From positions 806,001 to 870,000 of the forward strand of contig CAWHQP010000007.1 of the NCBI GenBank assembly GCA_963831535.1: a stretch of 64,000 bases of DNA. Reading direction: 5' to 3'. This DNA is from Bog-756 sp963831535 (GTDB lineage Bacteria; Actinomycetota; Acidimicrobiia; Acidimicrobiales; RAAP-2). Below are positions 58,416-64,000 of this stretch, piece by piece. Positions within the stretch are counted from its first letter, which is position 1, and every line of letters starts with the position of its first letter. The notes beneath the pieces are model-generated. The model worked only from the letters and a program-made list of their open reading frames with translations, made no database searches and was not told the DNA's origin. The translations under genes and the position numbers were made by a program.

Positions 58416-60188
58416 TCAGCCGACGTCGGCGATGTCGGGGAGGCGGGGGTCACGGCCCTCGGCCCGGGTGAGGGCGGCGTAGACCAGCTCACGGAAGAGA
58501 GGGTGGGGACGGTCGGGCCGGCTCTTGAACTCGGGGTGGGCCTGGGTCCCTACCCAGAACGGGTGGTCGGGCAGCTCGATGAACTCCACCAGCCGTTCGT
58601 CGGGAGACAGGCCCGAACAGACCAGGCCCACCTCCTCGAGGCGGGAGCGATACCGGGGATTCACCTCGTAGCGGTGACGGTGGCGCTCGGAGACAACTTC
58701 GGTGCCGTAGGCCTTGGCCACCTGGGATCCGGCCATCAGCTGGGCACTGTAGGAGCCGAGGCGCATGGTCCCGCCCTTGTCCACCACGTCGTTCTGGTCG
58801 TCCATCAGGTCCACCACCGGATGGGGCGTGGTGGGATCGAACTCCCGGGAGTTGGCCCCCTCCAGCCCGACCAGGGACCGGGACACCTCGATGATCATGA
58901 CCTGAAGGCCGAGGCACAGGCCCAGCAGGGGCAGCTCGTGTTCCCGTGCGTAGCCGGCGGCGGCGATCTTGCCCTCGACCCCCCGCTCGCCGAAGCCGCC
59001 AGGGATGACCAGACCGTCGAATCCCCGCAGTCCGTCCCGTTCCAGGAGCTCGGGCACCGTGGCGGCCTGAATCCACTCGATGAGCACCTTGGCGCCATGG
59101 TGGAATCCGGCGTGGCGCAGGGACTCGACGACCGAGAGGTAGGCATCGGGAAGGTCGACGTACTTGCCGATGATCCCGATGCGCACCGGCCGGGTGGCGG
59201 CATCGACCTGGTCGACCAGCCGCTCCCAGGTGGTGAGGTCGATGGGGTGGGCCGTCTCGTCGAAGCGCAGGAGCGAGAGGATGTAGCTGTCGAGCCCCTC
59301 CTCGTGGAGCACCAGGGGGATCTGGTAGATGTTGTCGGCGTCGACGGCGGAGACGACGGCTTCCATGGGCACGTCGCACAAAAGCGAGATCTTGCGCTTC
59401 AGGTCTTCGGAGATCATCCGGTCCGAGCGGCACACGATCACGTCGGGCTGGATGCCGCGGCTGCGTAGCTCGGTCACCGAGTGCTGGGTGGGCTTCGTCT
59501 TCTGCTCGCCCGAGGGCCCGAGGTAGGGCACCAGGGTGAGATGGACATAGCAGACGTTGTCCCGGCCTACGTCCCGGCGGAACTGCCGGATGGCCTCGAT
59601 GAATGGGACGATCTCGATGTCACCCACCGTGCCACCGATCTCGACGATGACCACGTCCACGTCGTCGGTGCCGAGGGCGAGGACCCGCTTTTTGATCTCG
59701 TCGGTGACGTGCGGGATCACTTGGACCGTCTTGCCCAAGTAGTCGCCCCGGCGTTCCTTGGCGATCACCGACGAGTAGATACGGCCGGTCGTGGCGTTGG
59801 AGTTCTTGTTGAGGTTCTCGTCGATGAACCGCTCGTAGTGGCCGAGGTCGAGGTCGGTCTCCCCCCCGTCCTCGGTGACGAAGACCTCACCGTGCTCGAA
59901 GGGGTTCATCGTGCCGGGATCCACGTTGATGTACGGGTCGAGTTTGCACATGGTGACCCGGAGCCCCCGGCACTTGAGCAGTCGTCCCAGTGAGGACGCG
60001 GTCAGGCCCTTGCCCAAGGACGACGAGACACCGCCGGTGAAGAAGATGTACTTGGTGGCCCGCTTCCGGGGGTCGGACTCGGGGGACGGCGCGCTCGCGC
60101 GTTCCCCGGTGTCCGTCGCCGTCCTGGAGGGTGGATCGACCGTCGGCTCTCCCCCGGAGGGTTGCGGCGGGCCATCCACGTCAGGCAC
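58416..60188 (-). CDS. pyrG: CTP synthase
   Basis: A 590-residue enzyme: synthetase (KYIFFTGGVSSSLGKGLTAS, MCKLDPYINVDPGTMNPFEHG, GGTVGDIE) followed by a class I glutaminase domain with VIPGGFGERGVEGK, LGLCLGLQVM (catalytic Cys) and RHRYEVNP (His). It converts UTP to CTP with glutamine. The N-terminal 45 residues are a Ser/Pro-rich extension that may not all be translated; an ATG directly before the family start is absent, so ATG 60188 is kept. Confidence 0.94.
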   Translation of the reverse strand: MPDVDGPPQPSGGEPTVDPPSRTATDTGERASAPSPESDPRKRATKYIFFTGGVSSSLGKGLTASSLGRLLKCRGLRVTMCKLDPYINVDPGTMNPFEHGEVFVTEDGGETDLDLGHYERFIDENLNKNSNATTGRIYSSVIAKERRGDYLGKTVQVIPHVTDEIKKRVLALGTDDVDVVIVEIGGTVGDIEIVPFIEAIRQFRRDVGRDNVCYVHLTLVPYLGPSGEQKTKPTQHSVTELRSRGIQPDVIVCRSDRMISEDLKRKISLLCDVPMEAVVSAVDADNIYQIPLVLHEEGLDSYILSLLRFDETAHPIDLTTWERLVDQVDAATRPVRIGIIGKYVDLPDAYLSVVESLRHAGFHHGAKVLIEWIQAATVPELLERDGLRGFDGLVIPGGFGERGVEGKIAAAGYAREHELPLLGLCLGLQVMIIEVSRSLVGLEGANSREFDPTTPHPVVDLMDDQNDVVDKGGTMRLGSYSAQLMAGSQVAKAYGTEVVSERHRHRYEVNPRYRSRLEEVGLVCSGLSPDERLVEFIELPDHPFWVGTQAHPEFKSRPDRPHPLFRELVYAALTRAEGRDPRLPDIADVG

Positions 60189-60282
60189 CTGATGAGGCTA
60201 GCGGAACCGGAGTGGCCTCCGTGCGGACCCCGGTTGCCATCGGGCGCGCGCGGTTCTGGACGCGGGGAGCGGACGGGCAGGC

Positions 60283-61959
60283 CTACGGTGACGCCCAGGT
60301 GTCGGCGTCGAGGAGCTCCCGTGCGTGCTGGCGCGCCGACGCGCTGTCGGGATGGCCCGACAGCATGCGGCTGAGCTCGACCACGCGGTGCTCCCCTTCG
60401 AGCGCGGTGACCTCGGAGCGGGTACGGCCCGAGCGCTCGTCCTTGCGGACCTCGACCTGATGGTCGGCCTGGGCCGCCACCTGGGCCAGGTGGGTCACGA
60501 CCAGAACCTGTCCGTGAGCGCCGAGTCCGGCCAGAGCCGAGCCCACGGCGATGGCCGCCTCCCCACCCACACCGGCGTCGACCTCGTCGAACACCATCAC
60601 CCCGGGCGCGTCGGTGATGGCGAGGCGGATGGCCAGCATGGTGCGGGCCAGCTCACCCCCGGAGGCCGCCGAGGCCAGGGGCGCGAGCGGCTCACCAGGA
60701 TTGGCGCCGAGGAGAAAGGCCACCTGGTCGGCCGGTCCCTCCCCCTCCACGGCGATCTCAAACCGAGCCGATGGCATGGCTAACCGGTGCAGGCTGGCCC
60801 GGATGCGCGCGGCCAGGAGTGGCGCGGCGGCCCTGCGGGCCTCGGCCACCTTACGGCTGGCGTCGTCCAGGTCGGCCCGGGCGGCGGCGATCTCGGCGTC
60901 GAGCGCCTGGGCCCGCTGTTCCTCACTCTCGGCCGCGGCCAGGCGCCGACGGGCATCGTCGGCGAAGGCCAGCACCTCGTCCAGCGAGTCGCCGTACTTC
61001 CGCTGGAGCTGGTGCAGGAGCTGCCGGCGGGCCCGGATGTCGTCGAGCCGCTCCGGGTCGTCCTCCCAGGTCTCGACGACCGTGCGTAGCTCGGTGGCGA
61101 GATCCGAGAGTTCAGCCATGCCCGTGCGCACCCGGGTCTCCAGGCCGGCGAGGGGCACCCGACCGTCCAGTTCTCCGGCGGCCTCGGCGAGTCGGTCGAG
61201 GGCGCTGGTCCCTTCGGCCCCCGACACGGCGGACAGCGCCGCCGCTGCGGCCTGCCGGTGGCCGGCCGCTTCGGCCAGCCGGTCCTCCTCGGACTCCAGC
61301 CGCCCTGTTTCATCGCCGTCCTCGATACCGGCCCCTTCGATCTCGCCGATCTGGTAGCGGAGGAGGTCGACCTCGCGGGCCCGGGCCCGGGCGTCGCCGC
61401 CGAGGGTGGCGGACTCCTCGTTGAGCACCCGGAGCCGGAGACGGGCGGCCGTCCAGGCGTCGAGGTCGACCCGCCCGAAGGTGTCCAAGGCCCGACGCTG
61501 GGCGTCGGTGTGGACGAGTGACTGGTGCTGGTGCTGGCCGTGGAGCTCGATCAGCCGGCCGGCCACCTCGGCCAGGGTCCCGATGGTGGCCATGCGACCG
61601 TCGATCCAGGCCCGGGACCGGCCGTTCCGGGGCACCGCACGGGACAGGATGACCTCCACGGGCCCGTCCGCTGCATCGTCGGCGGCTCCTTCCCCCGGCG
61701 GCTCGGCGGTCCCGCTCGGGAACGGCTCGTGACCGACGGGGACCAAGAACCGGCCCTCGACCACGGCCTCGTCGGTGCCGGCCCGGACCACCGAGGAGTC
61801 GGCACGACCCCCGAGCAGGAGACTGAGCGCCTCGACCAGCAGCGTCTTGCCCGCACCGGTCTCCCCGGTGAGTGCGGTCATCCCTGCTTCCAGGGCCACC
61901 GTGACATCGTCGATCACGCCGAGATTGCGTACCCTGATCTCGACCAGTTGGGGTCCCAC
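60283..61959 (-). CDS. recN: DNA repair ATPase RecN
   Basis: A 558-residue SMC-like protein for double-strand break repair. The N-terminal ATPase half has ALTGETGAGKTLLVEALSLL (Walker A) and LIELHGQHQHQSLV. A coiled-coil centre follows. The C-terminal half has ASGGELARTMLAIRLA (signature) and VMVFDEVDAGVGGEAA (Walker B). The coiled coil is shorter than in SMC, as normal for RecN. It lies 13 bp downstream of nadK. Confidence 0.93.
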   Translation of the reverse strand: MGPQLVEIRVRNLGVIDDVTVALEAGMTALTGETGAGKTLLVEALSLLLGGRADSSVVRAGTDEAVVEGRFLVPVGHEPFPSGTAEPPGEGAADDAADGPVEVILSRAVPRNGRSRAWIDGRMATIGTLAEVAGRLIELHGQHQHQSLVHTDAQRRALDTFGRVDLDAWTAARLRLRVLNEESATLGGDARARAREVDLLRYQIGEIEGAGIEDGDETGRLESEEDRLAEAAGHRQAAAAALSAVSGAEGTSALDRLAEAAGELDGRVPLAGLETRVRTGMAELSDLATELRTVVETWEDDPERLDDIRARRQLLHQLQRKYGDSLDEVLAFADDARRRLAAAESEEQRAQALDAEIAAARADLDDASRKVAEARRAAAPLLAARIRASLHRLAMPSARFEIAVEGEGPADQVAFLLGANPGEPLAPLASAASGGELARTMLAIRLAITDAPGVMVFDEVDAGVGGEAAIAVGSALAGLGAHGQVLVVTHLAQVAAQADHQVEVRKDERSGRTRSEVTALEGEHRVVELSRMLSGHPDSASARQHARELLDADTWASP

Positions 61960-61972
61960 GGCGCTCCGGGTC

Positions 61973-62797
61973 CTAACGATCGGCGAGGTGGAATTTGGCC
62001 CGCAGGATGGCGTGGAAGTCCGTGGACCCGAAGGTGACGAGCCGGGCCGGCCGGTCGCCCTCGCGGCACTCCACCGAGGAGCCCGGGGCCAACGTGGTCA
62101 CGGTGAGGCCGTCCACCACGAGCACCGCCGAGCGGGGCTCCTCGACGTCCAATCGGAGCCTCTCGGTCGGTTCGAGCACCAGTGGGCGGTCGAAGAGCAT
62201 GTGGGGCGAGACCGGTGTCACCACGATGGCTCGGAGGCGCGGGGACAGGACCGGGCCCCGGGCCGAGAGGTTATAGGCGGTGGAACCCGTCGGTGTGGCC
62301 ACGAGCAGTCCGTCGGCGGCGTAGGTGACAAAGGGGCGGTCGTCGATCGAGGTGGCGATGCGGACGGTGTGCCCAGGCACGGTCTTTTCCACTGTGGCCT
62401 CGTTGAGAGCGGTGCGCCGGGCGACCTCCGTGCCGTCAGGTCCGCTGACGCGGACCGACAGGGTCATGCGCTCCTCCACCCGGTGGGTGCCGGCCAGGAA
62501 TGCGGCCAGTGCGTCTTCGAGGCCGGCCGGCTCGATCGGGGTCAGGTACCCCAGTCGGCCGATGTTGACACCCAGGACAGGGATGGCCCCGGCCAGTGCC
62601 GTCTCCACCGATCGGAGCAGCGTGCCGTCCCCGCCCAGGCTGACCAGCAGATCGGCTCCCTCGGCCGAGGCCGAGCCATCCGGATAGAGGGCCGACACGG
62701 CCCGGTGGCCGCGCTCGGACAGCCACTCGGCCGCCCGTGCGGCCAAGGCGGTGGCCTCGGGACGGTGGGGGTTGGTATAGAAGGCGATGACGGCCAT
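61973..62797 (-). CDS. nadK: NAD kinase
   Basis: A 274-residue cytosolic enzyme phosphorylating NAD to NADP. LLVSLGGDGTLLRSVETALA carries the conserved GGDG motif, VLGVNIGRLGYLTPIEP follows, ALNEATVEK has the NE motif and DGLLVATPTGSTAYNLSARG the family loop. Directly downstream of tlyA and upstream of recN, the usual order in Actinobacteria. Confidence 0.93.
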   Translation of the reverse strand: MAVIAFYTNPHRPEATALAARAAEWLSERGHRAVSALYPDGSASAEGADLLVSLGGDGTLLRSVETALAGAIPVLGVNIGRLGYLTPIEPAGLEDALAAFLAGTHRVEERMTLSVRVSGPDGTEVARRTALNEATVEKTVPGHTVRIATSIDDRPFVTYAADGLLVATPTGSTAYNLSARGPVLSPRLRAIVVTPVSPHMLFDRPLVLEPTERLRLDVEEPRSAVLVVDGLTVTTLAPGSSVECREGDRPARLVTFGSTDFHAILRAKFHLADR

Positions 62798-62802
62798 GGT
62801 CC

Positions 62803-63657
62803 CTATCCTGACCCCTTTTTGTCATGGGCTTCGGCCACGGCCCGGTCGACGAGATCGGGGACACCGTCTCGGGTATCGGTCGGGTCCGCACCGCTCCGGT
62901 CCGTCGCCGGGGTACGGGCGTAGAGCAGAAACTCGAGATTCCCGGCGGAACCGGTCAAGGGCGACGGCATCACCCCGACGATGTCCGCGCCGGCCCTTGA
63001 CAGCGTCCCGCAGACTTCGAGCAGGGTCCTCCGGTGAATGCCGGGATCACGGATGATCCCCTTCCCCCGCGACGCCTCCACCCGACCCGCCTCGAACTGT
63101 GGCTTGACCAGGATCACCAGCGGCGAGCCCGGCACCACCGCCTCCCCCACCAACGCGGGGACGGCACGGGTCACCGAGATGAACGACAGGTCGGCCGTCA
63201 CCAGATCGACCGGCAGCCCACCCACCGTCTCGAGCGTGACATCTCGGATGTCGAGACGCTCGTGGACGTCCACCCGTCCGTCGCCCCGGATGCGGGGGTG
63301 GAGCTGGCCCCGACCCACATCCACCGCCACCACGGAGTGCGCTCCCGCCTGGAGCAGGCAGTCCGTGAAGCCTCCGGTCGACGCGCCGGCGTCGAGGGCA
63401 CGCCGGCCGCCGACGTCGATGCCGAACCTGATGAGAGCGGCGTGAAGCTTGTCGCCGCCGCGGCTGACGAAGCGGGGCGGAAGGCCCACCAACTCGATGG
63501 GCTCGGCCGGCGCCACCATCCGGGAGGCCTTGTCGGCCACCGATCCCGACACCAGCACCTGGCCCTGTTCGATGCAGGCCGCGGCTTGTGGGCGGGTAGC
63601 CACCAGACCCCGCTCCACGAGCGCCCGGTCGAGTCGACGTCGAGGGGAGTTCGTCAG
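62803..63657 (-). CDS. tlyA: TlyA-type rRNA 2'-O-methyltransferase, probable CTG start
   Basis: An S4 RNA-binding domain begins with RRRLDRALVERGLVATRPQA, and a Rossmann methyltransferase follows (LDAGASTGGFTDCLLQAG, VVAVDVGRGQLHPRIR, LVTADLSFISV, KPQFEAG). It modifies 16S and 23S rRNA in Actinobacteria. The first GTG (63618) lies inside the S4 domain. The only codon upstream that fits is CTG at 63657, which overlaps the TGA of the histone-like gene as CTGA, like the ATGA/GTGA overlaps elsewhere here. Confidence 0.88.
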   Translation of the reverse strand: MTNSPRRRLDRALVERGLVATRPQAAACIEQGQVLVSGSVADKASRMVAPAEPIELVGLPPRFVSRGGDKLHAALIRFGIDVGGRRALDAGASTGGFTDCLLQAGAHSVVAVDVGRGQLHPRIRGDGRVDVHERLDIRDVTLETVGGLPVDLVTADLSFISVTRAVPALVGEAVVPGSPLVILVKPQFEAGRVEASRGKGIIRDPGIHRRTLLEVCGTLSRAGADIVGVMPSPLTGSAGNLEFLLYARTPATDRSGADPTDTRDGVPDLVDRAVAEAHDKKGSG

Positions 63658-64000
63658 TCCGACGACTCCGCCGCCGCCGCCTTCTTGGCCGGGGCCTTCT
63701 TGGCCGGGGCCTTCTTGGCCGGGGCCTTCTTGGCCGGGGCCTTCTTGGCCGCCGCCTTCTTCGCCGCCGCCTTCTTGGCCGGGGCCTTCTTCGCCGGGGC
63801 CTTCTTCGCCGCCGCCTTCTTGGCCGGGGCCTTCTTCGCCGGGGCCTTCTTCGCCGACTTGGCGGTCGCCGCCTTGCCGGCGTCGGCCGTGCGCCCGATC
63901 ATGGTCGCCACTTGCTGGGCCAGGTCCTCCAGGGACGTGATCCCTACACTCTCGAGTTGGTGGGCCACCTCTTTGCGCACCTGGGCGGCGAACGCCTCCC
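63654..64000 (-). CDS. Lys/Ala/Pro-rich histone-like protein (5' end outside window)
   Basis: The open frame enters from the right edge and stops at 63654. The N-terminal visible part, KEVAHQLESVGITSLEDLAQ, is helical, followed by about 60 residues of tandem KKAPA and KKAAA units and an AAESSD tail. Such tails resemble histone H1 and the C-terminal extension of actinobacterial HupB/Hlp-type DNA-binding proteins. Likely binds DNA or RNA by charge. The family of the missing N-terminus is unknown. Directly coupled to tlyA. Confidence 0.75.
   Translation of the reverse strand, partial: EAFAAQVRKEVAHQLESVGITSLEDLAQQVATMIGRTADAGKAATAKSAKKAPAKKAPAKKAAAKKAPAKKAPAKKAAAKKAAAKKAPAKKAPAKKAPAKKAPAKKAAAAESSD
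63672..63856. repeat. 15-bp tandem coding repeats
   Basis: Nearly identical units GGCCTTCTTGGCCGG and GCCTTCTTCGCCGCC repeat about a dozen times. They encode the KKAPA and KKAAA units of the histone-like protein. Slippage-prone sequence; unit number is likely to vary between strains. Confidence 0.8.

Noticed and set aside
63672..63856. A possible CRISPR or regulatory tandem array
   Set aside because: The 15-bp units encode the KKAPA tail of a histone-like protein.

Overview
The window looks like high-GC Actinobacteria, most likely class Acidimicrobiia. The inference rests on the der/cmk/rluB/scpAB and tlyA/nadK/recN/pyrG gene order, on DUF2510 and WYPP-type surface proteins, and on frequent GTG starts with 4-base start/stop overlaps. 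No 16S or marker placement is possible from this window.

Region 1 (1-16.6 kb) is an accessory zone worn down by insertion sequences. It holds an adenosine deaminase, a small P-loop kinase, an autoregulated HTH/Clp-N pair, a methyltransferase and several small membrane proteins. Among them lie one intact IS1380-type element, three IS3-type elements, a frameshifted IS110-type transposase, an ISL3-type remnant and an integrase remnant. Three insertions hit or truncate host genes: a sigma-70 region-2 gene, a DUF120/RibK-like gene and the ISL3-type transposase.

Region 2 (16.6-38.8 kb) is a 22.2 kb integrative element. It is bounded by an exact 43-bp direct repeat (16627-16669 and 38801-38843) that is the 3' half of a tRNA-Pro(GGG) gene. 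A tyrosine integrase sits next to the intact tRNA. Close to it are a Rep-like protein with an HUH-type motif, an excisionase-like HTH protein, an XRE regulator and small coupled genes of unknown function. The cargo includes Thr/Pro-linker lipoproteins, a voltage-gated K+ channel, a PDZ lipoprotein, a NUDIX hydrolase, a BKACE enzyme, an alpha/beta hydrolase, a Clp-N/ClpX-zinc-finger/NTF2-like fusion, a serine recombinase and a secreted RCC1-repeat protein. A second, nearly identical IS1380-type copy has split a surface-protein gene.

Region 3 (38.9-64 kb) is conserved chromosome of about 70% GC by eye: der, a DUF512 radical-SAM protein, ispH, an HD protein, a glycosyltransferase, plsC, cmk, aroA, tyrA, aroH, rluB, scpB, scpA, trpS, a YfhO-type membrane protein, an M50 protease, a DksA/TraR protein, xerD, NUDIX, pyrG, recN, nadK, tlyA and a Lys/Ala/Pro-rich histone-like protein. 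Most are on the minus strand in tightly coupled operons for aromatic amino acids, lipids, chromosome segregation and nucleotides. Five frameshifts in cmk, aroA (two), aroH and scpA, plus a missing stop in the glycosyltransferase, cluster in 45-51 kb and look more like sequence errors than real gene loss.
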